Counted from the first letter of the stretch, positions 50,601 through 60,830 are shown. The stretch is DNA of 64,000 nt from Mya arenaria (GCF_026914265.1 NC_069124.1:88675733-88739732); one strand, 5' to 3'. Numbers and translations are program-made. The notes: generated by a model not told the origin, from the letters alone.

Positions 50601-53600
50601 TGTGTTGTATTACATGTGCTAGTGTGTTACCTGGCTGTCGAGACCCAGGAGGATAATCATGAGAAAGAAGATGGCGGACCAGAGAGGGGCCAGCGGCATC
50701 TGGGCTACCGCTTCCGGGTACGCTATGAATGCCAGACCAGGACCTGCCGATACAAACATGTCGTTAGCTTTATAGTGAAACTCCAATATTCACGGATACA
50801 GATACATGCATATCAATAAATGTGCATTTATACAAAATAAAATAAAATATAATGTTCCTTATTTTCTTTCCGTTGCTTGCTGATGAGTCCAGCGTTCCTG
50901 ACGATGAGGCGATGATTATCCTATGATACACGTTGATGAGCTTCATTGTCGATTTCTGCAGAGACGCCATTTCCTAGCCAGATTTTCAAGCTGCATCGTC
51001 CCGATGGGAGGTGGCTCGAAGAAGATGTAAGGTTAAAGGTGATTTGACAAAAGGGGTTACAGCAGGCATATCGCGCTAGGTTTTCTACGTCCGGGCTGAA
51101 ATCGCACTGGCTGTGGGGACACAAAAATAGTCAGCATACATGTATGTCATAAACATGGCAATTAACAAAACACTTAAAATGTGATATACGTACATCAAGC
51201 GCTCCTCTAAAGCACCTCGGCTAATCACATTCAATCTTCCATTTGACTCTGGTCACCTGGTTACCGGACGATCACTTCAAAACTCACACTTCCTTAAAGT
51301 GCGAAAATTGCATTAGATCAGATGAGTTCTAGCACTGAAATATGAAAAAAAATAAAGGGACAATCAATATCTGAAACTAAAACATCTTGTAAGTTCATTG
51401 TATATTCTTTAAGATACCACGTTGCCTGAAACTAAACGCCGTTTATCAAAAATATTGTTAGCTCTGCATAATCAATTACAATATGGTACATACATGCTTA
51501 TATCAATCATAACAAGCGGCTTCTTCAACACAAAGACATATTATCTCTGTATTTCGCCGTCGACTATTCTTGATTTCCAAAGCTGTAAAAGCGCCCACGC
51601 AATCTTGTGCGTCTTGTTCTAGAGAAGCACTGACTTTATAGATCCATGATCCATGGTCAGAGTCGCGACATCCGGTCTACGCCTCGGGGAGCTCTTTCAA
51701 GGTCACGACTTTGCCCCCATCCAGGGAATCGCCATATTGAACGGCGTTTTGAAAGTTGCTCATTCAACGCGCTCTCCCTTTCTGTTTAATAGCCAGGGGG
51801 CGTCTATGTGATTTGGTGATGCATTGCAGAATATACTTTGTAGCTTCGTTGTCCGAGTGTTTCTGGCCATGACGTCATTCCTGGAACGTGGTCTTCATCT
51901 CCACACATATAATTCATCTTTTACCTTACAATATGGCGTTCTTCTTTCCTTCAGTTCAATCGTAACAGGCGGCATCCCTGGTACCTGAAAACTGAACCAT
52001 GTTTAATATCGCGCTAGAGACTAACCCGATTCGGCGACCTTGTCGATGGAAACGCCCTGTTTCTGTGCCATGAATCCGAGCACCGAGAAGATGACGAAGC
52101 CGGACATGAGGCTGGTAAAGGTGTTCATACCCGCGAATATCAAGCAGTCCCTGAAATGGTAACCATAATTTACCGTCATACCATAATGACGCCATTGTTT
52201 ATTTTAGTCCTACTTTAAACATCGGGCGATGTGAACATGTTCGTGTGTGACAAAACACAACGCACATTTGACCACCGCTGACGAAAGGCTATTAAAGTGG
52301 ACATTCATAGTTAATTCAAACACTTTGGAGGTGAAAGAACGTTAAACTACCCACTACAGCAAGATAACCGACCTGTAAGCGTTGTGATGAAACTTGTTGT
52401 AGCTTCCAAGGGCGACGAGGATGCCGGTTGAGAGGCTGTACGAGTAGAACACCTGGTTTCCAGCGTCCGCCCACACCTAATAACATATATACAGGACACG
52501 TATAAAAAGGATATGAATGAAGGCAACATCTGATTCCCCGCGTCCCTAACCCCACTGCTGAATACAGACAAACAGATCCTTAACGAAGTTGGGTAGAATT
52601 AAGGAAATACCTGAATTCCTACGTCCACACACAACTCGTTACACATCCGCATGACAGGTACAAACATTGACATACATTAGAGAAACATCTGCTTCCAGAA
52701 GTCTACTTGTAGCCGAACAAATTTAATACCAATCTGACGATACGGTTCAAAAAGTAACATATACTAGTATGATAGTTTATATATAAGTCACGACTGGTAC
52801 TCTTATAGTAGGCTGGTTCGGATACTCTTGGAAGGAAATAGTTACTTCGCGCATTCACAGAGGACGGAACGATCTATGAAAACTAGTCAAATTCACCAAA
52901 CCATGTAGATCGACAAGGCACTTTCTAAAATATATGTTTATATTCACCGTCAGATCTGCTCTACATGATATATACAGGCATTATTCCTAACAATATGATA
53001 AAAAAGTTATTAGTAACAGTAGAAAATAAGGCATATGAAAAACCTCCTTGTTAAAATAATTAATACTTAATATCTCATATAGCCGCACCCATTGTGCTTT
53101 ATATATTATGTATGCTAATGCTGCCCCTATGTGGGGACCTTATGCTTTTGTGAAATAAAAGTTGAAAGTTGAAAGAAATAGGGTAAATCCTCGATTGTCG
53201 TTGGCTCACAAGTATGTGCGAACACCAATGTAAATACCGTGTGTGATTTTGTTTAATGAAATGTTTCCTTCTGAGCATTTATTGTTATAAGCATGAGTTG
53301 ATTTATATGTTCGTTCTATTTTCTGCACCTAAAGTACTTATATGTTGCTAACAAAATCCCATTAACATTTCGTGTTTCGTTGCTTTAAAATGCACTGTTG
53401 TAAATCATCCAGTCATAAATGTCAAAATGTAAAATGCAAACTTCTCACTTCCTCATTTGGCTGAATTTAGATTTATTGTGCCGTAAATAAAGTAAATGTA
53501 TTTACTTATTATTTTAATCAATAAGAAGTAATCATTATCATTTTTAATTGCAATCATTACATACATGAAATACATTTTTTTTAACTAAATTCTATGTGTT

Positions 53601-56600
53601 GTACTGATAAAAATACATAAATTACGCCAGCTCTGTTTATAAATATAAGAATGCTGAATGTTAATTGCGTCATCTTCCTTTTACCATTCCAAATTTATAA
53701 TTGCGTGTTATTTACTTGTAATCTGTTTGTGGCTGATTCATGTTCTATAATACATATTATTTACATTACATATAGAAGTCAAGGCCTATGTTACATTGCA
53801 TTCAGTAGTCAAGGCCTATGTTACATTACATACAGAAGTCAAGGCCTATGTTACATTTCATACAGAAGTCAAGGCCTATGTTACATTACATACAAAAGTC
53901 AAGGCCTATGTTACATTACATACAAAAGTCAAGGCCTATGTTACATTACATACAGAAGTCAAGGCCTATGTTACATTACATACAGAAGTCAAGGCCTATG
54001 TTACATTACATACAGAAGTCAAGGCCTATGTTACATTACATTCAGAAGTCATGTGGAGAAACATAATATTAATTTTTCATTATTTACAAATGAACTCATA
54101 TACGAACCAGTATAGCCAATATTAACTGCCAGGACATAACTATAATGAACAAGAAATGAAACATACAAGAAATACCTACTGCATAAACATTTTGTTAAAT
54201 GACTAAATAAAAGTGATCTTTACATTGTTGCTTTTTAGATGATTTGATTTATGACCATTTACTAACGAAAATATATGCAGCCTTTGGCAAATGAGAAAAC
54301 ACCCACATAAATGTTATCTCTTATGCACATGTGGGCCACGAGTATATATAATGCCCACGAAAATACATAACACTTGAAAGTAAGTCAAGTATACGCAGTA
54401 TAGTTGAACTGTTACTTAAAAGGTATTCCACATCGTATTTTTTTAAAACGCGTGATAAATTGACTTGCGCATGTGTTGTAGGTAGAGCTGTAATATGATA
54501 TATATCGGTATGTTCAATAGAAATATTTCAATCAACCGATAGTTATGAATTGTCGACTCAGATAGCAATATGAAAATATGATAAACGCAAAGAAAATAGT
54601 GTTGGGGAGACCTCCATGAGGCTGGAGAAGCAATGAAAAGGCCCTGTTGTCAATAATTGTATCGGGTGAAATTCAAGTGTGAATCATGACAGAATGACTT
54701 TATAGCAGGGTGCAAGTCTACAAAAAATGCTGTTTGACCATATGAATACTGCTGGCAATACTGCTATACATTATGTGAGCGTCACCACCATGGCCATGGT
54801 GAGTGGGTTGTCTGTGTTTCCCAATAGCTACTTAGGAAGTATAGGTTATTCTACGGATATCAACAAGCGTACAGCTGATCGACTACTAGTTTAACTGCAC
54901 ACACCGCACACACCATGTACAATGTCTATATGAGGATGTCTTTTAAGAAGTTGAGAAGATACAGCAATATTCGATGGAAGAAATCTAGGACATAACTCTA
55001 AAGAACGCGAATCGTTTATACGGATTAAAGGTTTCAAATGAATCAGAAAATAAGAGCCCTCACTCTCATTTAGAATAAAAGCCATACGCCTTTTCGTTCT
55101 AACTTTGATGCATAACAATTATTTAGAATCATTTGTTTACAACCGTTGCATATATGGACACATTTCAGTTTCATGAAATATTGTTTGTATTTACAAAAGA
55201 GAATTGTTAAATGTAAGCGTATATATTTACGTAACAGACCATGTTATTGGATCAACTGTAATTATGGTACACGGGAATTGACTGAGCAGATTGTTTACAA
55301 TAATGTATACAGTCTAGGAGGAGGATTTGTTATTTGTCTCAGAGAAAGTATATCTTCCAAAGTAATGTTTCAAATGTACATCTAAACTTGTATAAGAATA
55401 ATTGTAAAGTAGGATTTTGTACAAGAAGTCATCTTCAAGCATTTTAATATATTTCCCCAACTAGTAAATTGCCAAGGTTCATTTTAACCAATATCCTACC
55501 AACTGTAAAGTAAGATTTAGAATTAAAAGGGAAAAAAACCCCGGATATTTGGAACACACTCAGAAAATAATAATTAAAGTACTCATTGAAAACATAATTG
55601 ACGAATTAAGACAACCAGGAGTGAAGTCATATTTGATACCCTGGTTGTGATGCTGTACCTGGCAGACGAGAGGTTTGGAGAACCAGGAGTGAAGTAAGAT
55701 TTGATACCCTGGTTGTGATGCTGTACCTGGTAGACGAGAGGTTTGGATAACCAGGAGTGAGGTAAGATTTGATACCCTGGTTGTGAAGCTGTACCTGGTA
55801 GACGAGAGGTTTGGAGAACCAGGATTGAGGTAAAATTTGATACCCTGGTTGTGATGCTGTACCTGGTAGACGAGAGGTTTGGAGAACCAGGAGTGAGGTA
55901 AGATTTGATACCCTGGTTGTGATGCTGTACCTGGTAGACGAGAGGTTTGGAGAACCAGGAGTGAAGTAAGATTTGATACCCTGGTTGTGATGCTGTACCT
56001 GGTAGACGAGAGGTTTGGAGAACCAGGAGTGAGGTAAGATTTGATACCCTGGTTGTGATGCTGTACCTGGTAGACGAGAGGTTTGGAGAACCAGGATTGA
56101 GGTAAGATTTGATACCCTGGTTGTGATGCTGTACCTGGTAGACGAGAGGTTTGGAGAACCAGGAGTGAAGTAATATTTGATACACTGATAGTGATGCTGT
56201 ACCTTGACATGTTGTTGCGCAGTTTTGAAACTAGGAGTGAGGTAATATTTGATGACTTGATAATCATACCTGATAGTCGAGACGTTTGAGAAATGAGGGG
56301 TGAGGTAATATTTGATACTTTGATCGTTATGTTATAACTTCGTTGTTGAGAAGTTTTGATAAATCAGGGGTGATGTAATATCAATAATTGGAGCAATCAA
56401 TGGAAGGTTATAGTTGATACACTGACAGTAATGATTTACCTGGTAGTCAAGAAGTTTGGAGAAATCAGGGGTGAGGTAATATTTGATGCCTTCCAATGAT
56501 CCCTCAAGCGTGACTCCTCTCACCAGCAACACAAACATGAGCAAGTACGGCGCCGGAACAGTAAAGTACATCACCTTCAATGGAACATTTTTGGATGATT

Positions 56601-59600
56601 TGTGACTTAAACACGCCTACACAACGCTAGCTCCACAACCCATCGGTGTTGCAAAGAAAATGAACAATCGACTTTTCCTTGGTGCAGCTGTGTCTTTTAT
56701 AAGTTGTACACACGTAAGTATGACTTATATTTTATCTGATATCTTTTTTATAAAATGGACATATTTCAAAAATCGGAGAATGTGGTACCGTAAGAGAACA
56801 CCTTTCCATGGTAACAGGTTTACCTTTGCAGGTTTGCTAAGATTCCATTCAATAGTGTGCAAATTGTGGTGTCAGGAGCTTTTCTATCGATTCGGGCATG
56901 AGCATATCTTGATATGTGCTTGTATTTCGCCTTCTGTACATACAAACACCGTATGATGATTATGGTGCATGCAATTAGAAACTGTTGTGTAGTACTTACA
57001 CCGGCACACACAATAACTTGCAAGGGCTTCTTAAAAAGAAAATATGCACTTAATATAAAAATGGTGGCGCTGTTGCTCTAGTGATGGCACAGTAAATTAA
57101 AAAAGTGGAGGCTCTTTCAAGAATGACTAGCGCTGAAAGTGGATATGATTTAATGCGTTTGAAAGGCTACCATTTTCACCGTGATTTCTGTTGTGGAAAT
57201 TAAAGTGAAAACTATCCTGAAACAGTCGGCCGTGTGCCGCTATCTTTTGCCATTTAATCAGCCTCTTTCAGACCCGAAATATGTCAGATGTTATTAAAGT
57301 GTAAACCTTAACAATATACAAAAGGGCTAAATTTATTGCACCCATCATAAGCTTCAAAGCAATTTCCCAAAGCATGAAATCTAAAACATGGCATGGTATT
57401 AGCTTGACTGATGTAATTATCAATATAGTTCTGAAATACTATAAAAGGTTAACCTCTTACAACACTTCTGACACCCAAAATTCCGGTATACCAGACTTAC
57501 CTTAAAGGACTTGGGGACATGATAGAATGTCCTTACATTGCTTGTTTTTGCACCGAAGTATACTTAAATCGTTATCTGTTATAATATGCACTATTCCGAA
57601 TCGAGATAAAAGCTTCGGGCAACACAGTTCGCATATTATTGCAACGAAATAGTTGCCTCCCTGAAGCTAAAGTGTTTTACACGGTACTAACGTTCTCCGA
57701 CTTTTGAAATATGTCCATTTAATATAATACAAGTCATGCTCACGTTTGTAGAAGCAAAAAAACTAAATTAGGTATATCTGCACCACGGAAGTGTGGACAG
57801 CTCATTTTCTTTGCACCACCGATAAGTGGCGGAACGTTTAATATGCGTGTTTAAGTCTTGTTGATGTCAAGTTGTTATTTCAACGCTTATAGAAAGACAT
57901 TTAAACATGGGATGTCTTCGCGGACAGCCTTTTACCGTTCAAGCAGCCAAACCTGTATGTATAGGATAGATCACGAGTAGCCGTTTGATATGGAATTTAT
58001 CGGCGAGCGTAGCCAGTTGATAATTACATATCAAACGGCTACTCGTGATCTATCCGACTTAGACAACAGAAAGTGTATTGCATGTTTCTCAGTCCGATAC
58101 CATACATTTGTATGAGAAAAATGTCAGGAAAACACAGGAAACAAACATTTCTGTAGTATTAAGAACGCCCTTGTAACATAAGTAGGTGCACGATTTGCAC
58201 GAGATTTACCAGTTGAAATATCCGACAGAAAAACAGTTGTGCGTGAGATTTATCAAACACTTTTGCAGGCCTATGATTGGCCGGCTGGAGGTAGCTGTTG
58301 TCTAATTTTGTTTACCTAATATTTGAGGCAAATGCTCAGATTGTATCAACAGTTGCTGACTTTTGTGAAAAGTATGTGTATATTAAACGGACTAATTATT
58401 TTGTTGCTTTCAAGAAGAAATGAGGCTCCGATTAAACAGTCCTACGTAACGTTAGAATTAGCTTTCACGACAAGTCAAACATATATTTCTTTCAATGATA
58501 GTAATTAGACTATCACTTGTTAATACCACAGGGGCAGTGTGCGTTGTTTTGACACACCCCTTTGACCACGCCCCCCCCCAATTAAAAAATATTCCAAGGC
58601 TTATTAATAATGATAGGGTAACTGTTGTTAATGATAACATACAAAACAAAATTTCTTTTTATATTTTTTATTCTATTATCTTTGTACAAAGACAACAGAA
58701 TAAAAAATATATAATTTTTTATTTGTAAGTTAATCATTTGTGAGGGGGGCAGCGTGGTCAAAGGGGTGTGTCAAAACAACGCACCTTGCCCCTGTGGTCA
58801 ATACTTGTCACATTTAAACTCATAGGGACTATTAACAGTGGACAAGAAGTGAAAGTGTCCAGTGCAACTTATACACTGTATCAGAGTCCATGTATTGTAT
58901 TGAGCTACCTATTTTTTCTATTTTTGGTATCACCTTTACATGTTTAATATTTTCATTTTAAAGAGCCTCGAAACAGTTTAAAAGCGAAATTACTTTGTAA
59001 AATCGGGTTTAAATAATATTGTTGCTATAAAGCTAAACTATACGAAAAAGTTTAACCCTAATACTTAATATTTTCGACGAATGTAAGCCTGATGTGGTCA
59101 TGTCAGTCGGATGACGTTTTACATCAAATTACACATTATTAAAATTATTAAAATGTTTGTGAAATCTGTTGCTGTATATATGCAATGTACCTTCCCGGAA
59201 CCCTTGATTCCCTTCCAGATGCAGAAGTAGACGACAATCCAGGCGAGCAACAGACACAAGCACAGGTCCCACTTTATCGGACCCGGCTCCCCCACACCGT
59301 CGGAGATGTCTAATACCTTCCGTCTGAAACAAACAGGTGCAGCGTGCGAACAGGAATTGTGGGTTATACCAGGCTGTGAGTTGCCAGAGTAGTTAACTTA
59401 AATTACCACCGGAAGTATACATATTCTATATACATATCAGAAGCTGACCTTATCTTACATGAATATTCTAATGTTCAGAAAACTATTTGTAGAAAGATAT
59501 ATATATGAAAGGTACACACGTAAGTTTGTGAATAATAGTGACTGCAAGTTTATAATGCCATATATAAGTTGCATTGAACTTGAATCTTACCATTAAGTCA

Positions 59601-59943
59601 AGGCACATAGTTTATCAAACTTACTCCCAGAATTCCGTTACAGGGTCCGACCCGACTGTTTTGAGATCTATTTGAGCAACGCTTTTATTGTACGCAACTG
59701 ACGTCAAATTAGCGGCCTCGTTCACCAATGTCACCAACGTGTTATTTGTTGCGTTGACGGCGGCCGGCTGTTTGTCACCAAACTTGCCCGTGGTGCACTT
59801 GTTGGTGTTGTAATCGTTTTCGCAGTGTGACCAGGGTAGCACGGTGGTCAGCGAGGCGAAGAAATAGTAAAAGGCCCACGACAGAAGCACGTTGTAGTCG
59901 CAGTTGACCAGAAACACTATCACGGCCGCCGCAACACCGATAC
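38582..59943 (-). CDS. SLC6-family Na+/Cl- dependent transporter, gene 3 (TM3 to C-terminus; 5' exons off the right edge)
   Basis: Paralogue of genes 1 and 2, a plasma-membrane Na+/Cl- symporter. Exons: 59625-59943, 59191-59323, 56440-56574, 52373-52476, 52026-52150, 50631-50743, 49577-49717, 42538-42637, 42270-42370, 38945-39124, 38582-38680. They join in one frame to 515 residues ending KYIGEDEE-stop. Exon lengths match gene 2 except that EL2 is in one exon with TM3. EL2 keeps the Cys pair ([10 protein letters not shown]) and sequons NAT, NNT, NLT and NKS. TM6 QVFYS, TM7 NTFTS and TM8 LGLDSQ keep the chloride and sodium ligands. The tail [13 protein letters not shown] and the loop [14 protein letters not shown] resemble GAT1-type GABA transporters. 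Exons for TM1 and TM2 were looked for up to 64000 and not found. Five of the ten introns are mostly or partly satellite. Substrate uncertain within the GABA/taurine/creatine clade. Confidence 0.95.
38945..39124 (-). CDS. Gene 3: TM11 end, EL6, TM12 exon
   Basis: 180 nt, 60 codons. [32 protein letters not shown] and TM12, ending VPGTLSQ. Acceptor TTTTCCAG|ACGCTG; the 40-bp satellite starts about 10 bp upstream of it. Confidence 0.95.
39133..41050. repeat. 40-bp satellite (~48 copies), homogeneous part
   Basis: Units of GAAAGCGGTCAGTCCGATCT followed by ACAATAAGGCTGTGATATCA. Higher-order pattern: marker units (GATCGATAATAAGG, CATAAAGCAG, and the doubled AATAAGTCCGATCTACAATA) recur in the same order about 350-700 bp apart. 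It fills the left end of gene 3 intron 9, next to the exon at 39124. Confidence 0.95.
41051..42140. repeat. Degenerate part of the 40-bp satellite
   Basis: Diverged units of the type GATATCGGGGAGAACTTAGC with CCGATCTATAATAAGATGGT, and shorter GGGAGAACGTAAGATGGTGA units. It appears to be the older flank of the array at 39133-41050, ending 130 bp from the exon at 42270. Confidence 0.85.
42270..42370 (-). CDS. Gene 3: TM11 exon
   Basis: 101 nt. [20 protein letters not shown] then [13 protein letters not shown]. Donor ATACTG|GTACGA. Confidence 0.95.
42538..42637 (-). CDS. Gene 3: TM10 exon
   Basis: 100 nt. [20 protein letters not shown] then [13 protein letters not shown] plus one base. Acceptor CTTCCTCAG|GGCGGG; the 53-bp satellite starts within about 20 bp upstream of it. 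Confidence 0.95.
42650..47050. repeat. 53-bp satellite (~83 copies)
   Basis: Units of AGGTACATTTCGCTCCGTGT, GATAGGGGAACATGTGACAT and TATGACTGGCGAG with many point variants. A unit of distinct type (TGACAGGTGAACACGTGACA) is concentrated near the exon at 42637 and reappears at 44750-45000, evidence of an internal duplication. Lies in gene 3 intron 7. Confidence 0.95.
47051..47659 (-). other. Unique island in gene 3 intron 7
   Basis: About 600 bp of AT-rich sequence separating the 53-bp and 39-bp arrays, the only non-satellite part of this 6.9-kb intron. No recognisable feature. Confidence 0.7.
47660..49587. repeat. 39-bp satellite (~49 copies) carrying the gene 3 TM9-exon splice donor
   Basis: Plus-strand units read CCACCGTACCGCTGAACATA, CGTACCCTGCACACCGAAC. 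On the gene strand each contains GGTGTGCAGG|GTACGTATG, the last ten coding bases and donor of the exon ending at 49577. CGTTTTACATTC variants give GTACGAATG donors instead. Since 39 is divisible by three, long frames are open on both strands, and the real exon reads through into the array. Confidence 0.97.
49577..49717 (-). CDS. Gene 3: TM9 exon; its donor seeds the 39-bp satellite
   Basis: 141 nt. [28 protein letters not shown] and TM9, ending LVGLSMVCR. The border GGTGTGCAGG|GTACGTATG is present in nearly every unit of the adjoining array. Confidence 0.95.
50010..50630. repeat. 22-bp minisatellite (~28 copies) starting at a splice donor
   Basis: Units of TTGAATTGCACGTGCCAATG TG with CACGTG E-box-like palindromes in many copies. 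The exon-proximal unit begins 3-4 bases inside the intron after CAG|GTAACAC of the exon at 50631. It occupies most of that intron's left part, up to about 300 bp from the next exon. Confidence 0.93.
50631..50743 (-). CDS. Gene 3: EL4/TM8 exon
   Basis: 113 nt. [20 protein letters not shown] then TM8, ending LLGLDSQ. Donor GCCAG|GTAACAC is followed at once by the 22-bp satellite. Confidence 0.95.
50744..52025 (-). other. Gene 3 intron between the TM7 and TM8 exons
   Basis: About 1.3 kb. I see no repeat array or recognisable element. A GC-richer block at about 50940-51120 and another at 51650-51900 stand out from the AT-rich background but encode nothing I know. Confidence 0.5.
52026..52150 (-). 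CDS. Gene 3: TM7 exon
   Basis: 125 nt. [20 protein letters not shown] then [17 protein letters not shown]. Donor ATCGG|GTTAGT. Confidence 0.95.
52373..52476 (-). CDS. Gene 3: TM6 exon
   Basis: 104 nt. [20 protein letters not shown] then [13 protein letters not shown]. Acceptor TTATTAG|GTGTGG, donor TACAG|GTCGGT. Confidence 0.95.
53087..53175 (+). mobile_element. Possible 3' tail of a non-LTR retrotransposon
   Basis: A compact segment ending CTTTTGTGAAATAAAAGTTG AAAGTTGAAAG: a polyadenylation-like AATAAA followed by a short GTTGAAA tandem tail, as at many LINE 3' ends. No coding part attached. Confidence 0.4.
53766..54052. repeat. 30-bp minisatellite (~9.5 copies)
   Basis: Units of CATACAGAAGTCAAGGCCTA TGTTACATTA, very uniform. 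Its length, a multiple of three, leaves all three plus-strand frames open. Intronic in gene 3. Confidence 0.95.
55613..56440. repeat. 68-bp satellite derived from the 3' end of a gene 3 coding exon
   Basis: Eight uniform 68-bp units (55613-56165) grade through three or four diverged ones into the exon ending at 56440. On the gene strand each unit reads GGTATCAAATCTTACCTCAC, TCCTGGTTCTCCAAACCTCT and CGTCTACCAG|GTACAGC. This parallels the exon's GGCATCAAATATTACCTCAC, CCCTGATTTCTCCAAACTTC and TTGACTACCAG|GTAAATC. About 45-50 bases per unit are exon-derived and the rest is intron, so every unit repeats a coding fragment with its donor. Confidence 0.95.
56440..56574 (-). CDS. Gene 3: TM5/EL3 exon; its 3' end seeds the 68-bp satellite
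   Basis: 135 nt, 45 codons: [20 protein letters not shown] then [20 protein letters not shown]. The last ~50 coding bases and the CAG|GTAAATC donor recur, modified, in each unit of the adjoining array. Confidence 0.95.
56604..57857. mobile_element. Foldback-type element with ~290-bp inverted arms
   Basis: The ends are GACTTAAACACGC and GCGTGTTTAAGTC in inverted order, each flanked outside by TTGT (possible 4-bp target duplication). Inward, the arms match over about 290 bp: ATCGGTG(T/G)TGCAAAGAAA, AAATGGACATATTTCAAAA, TCGGAGAA(T/C)GT and AGCTTTT-ATCGATTCGG landmarks occur in both. The centre is ~670 bp of AT-rich sequence without a transposase frame. Arms differ at roughly one in four to five positions, so the insertion looks old. 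Confidence 0.75.
57964..58055. repeat. Perfect 29-bp inverted repeat (hairpin)
   Basis: GGATAGATCACGAGTAGCCG TTTGATATG at 57964-57992 is exactly inverted at 58027-58055, with a 34-nt spacer. Exact pairing in an otherwise diverged intron suggests a recent insertion or conversion. No function recognised. Confidence 0.9.
58525..58798. mobile_element. MITE-like element with 47-bp terminal inverted repeats
   Basis: The left end ACCACAGGGGCAGTGTGCGT continues to GACACACCCCTTTGACCACG, and is mirrored at 58752-58798 with two or three mismatches. The 274-bp element has an AT-rich, partly self-complementary core and no coding capacity. Family and target duplication not determined. Confidence 0.75.
59191..59323 (-). 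CDS. Gene 3: TM4 exon
   Basis: 133 nt. [20 protein letters not shown] then TM4, ending [15 protein letters not shown] normal GT donor, unlike its gene 2 counterpart. Confidence 0.95.
59625..59943 (-). CDS. Gene 3: TM3 plus entire EL2 (equivalent to gene 2 exons 3+4)
   Basis: 319 nt between CTACAG|GT and TGGGA|GTAAGT. Encodes [35 protein letters not shown] and a glycosylation-rich EL2, ending DPVTEFWE. Gene 2 splits this region with an intron after NYT. Confidence 0.95.
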
Positions 59944-60089
59944 CTGTAGTTGTTGGAAGCAAATCAGAAACTAGTTCATGTGTTCATCGTATATAGTTAT
60001 CATATATATATAAAACAGCAGTAGAAACAGCAGCAGAAACAGCAGTAGAAACATTTGACCAAACTTGGTCTAAACGAAAGTCAATTAAA

Positions 60090-60830
60090 ATATGGGCCAA
60101 GTTTACATCTTGGTTATGTTGGCTTTAGTCTTGGTAATGTTGGGTTAAGTCTTGGTAATGTTGGGTTAAGTCTTGGTTATGTTGGGTATCGTCTTGGTTA
60201 TGTTGGGTTTCGTCTTGGTAATGTTGGGTTAAGTCTTGGTAATGTTGGGTTAAGTCTTGGTGATGTTGGGTTTCGTCTTGGTAATGTTGGGTTAAGTCTT
60301 GGTGATGTTGGGTTTAGTCTTGGTAATGTTGGGTTTAGTCTTGGTGATGTTGGGTTAAGTCTTGGTAATGTTGGGTTTAGTCTTGGTAATGTTGGGTTTA
60401 GTCTTGGTGATGTTGGGTTAAGTCTTGGTGATGTTGGGGTTAGTCTTGGTGATGTTGGGTTAAGTCTTGGTGATGTTGGGTTAAGTCTTGGTAATGTTGG
60501 GTTAAGTCTTGGTGATGTTGGGTTAAGTCTTGGTGATGTTGGGTTTAGTCTTGGTGATGTTGGGTTTAGTCTTGGTGATGTTGGGTTAAGTCTTGGTAAT
60601 GTTGGGTTTAGTCTTGGTAATGTTGGGTTAAGTCTTGGTAATGTTGGGTTTCGTCTTGGTAATGTTGGGTTTAGTCTTGGTAATGTTGGGTTTAGTCTTG
60701 GTGATGTTGGGTTAAGTCTTGGTTATGTTGGGTTAAGTCTTGGTAATGTTGGGTTAAGTCTTGGTGATGTTGGGTTAAGTCTTGGTTATGTTGGGTTTAG
60801 TCTTGGTAATGTTGGTAAGTCTTGGCCGTA
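60090..60830. repeat. 21-bp minisatellite (~34 copies)
   Basis: Units of GTTGGGTTAAGTCTTGGTAA T with GGTGAT, GGTTAT, TTTAGT and TTTCGT variants. Divisible by three, so it stays open and yields a seven-residue repeat (VGLSLGN) that is not evidence of a gene. Confidence 0.95.

Larger units (their letters stand above)
52477..56439 (-). other. Gene 3 intron between the TM5 and TM6 exons
   Basis: Contains, from left: a possible LINE tail (53087-53175), the 30-bp array (53766-54052) and the exon-derived 68-bp array (55613-56440). The intervening AT-rich sequence (54060-55600) shows no recognisable feature. Confidence 0.7.
56575..59190 (-). other. Gene 3 intron between the TM4 and TM5 exons
   Basis: Contains the long inverted-repeat element 56604-57857, the hairpin 57964-58055 and the MITE-like element 58525-58798. 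The rest is AT-rich and unremarkable. Confidence 0.7.

Noticed and set aside
50921-51124. Cys-rich 67-codon minus-strand frame as a small secreted peptide or transposon fragment
   Set aside because: No signal peptide, no clear start context and no family I recognise. It lies within a gene 3 intron, so it was left unannotated.
55560-56267. Separate gene encoding [15 protein letters not shown] repeats
   Set aside because: The repeated peptide derives from duplicated 3' ends of the gene 3 TM5 exon. It is not an independent gene, and units include intronic bases.
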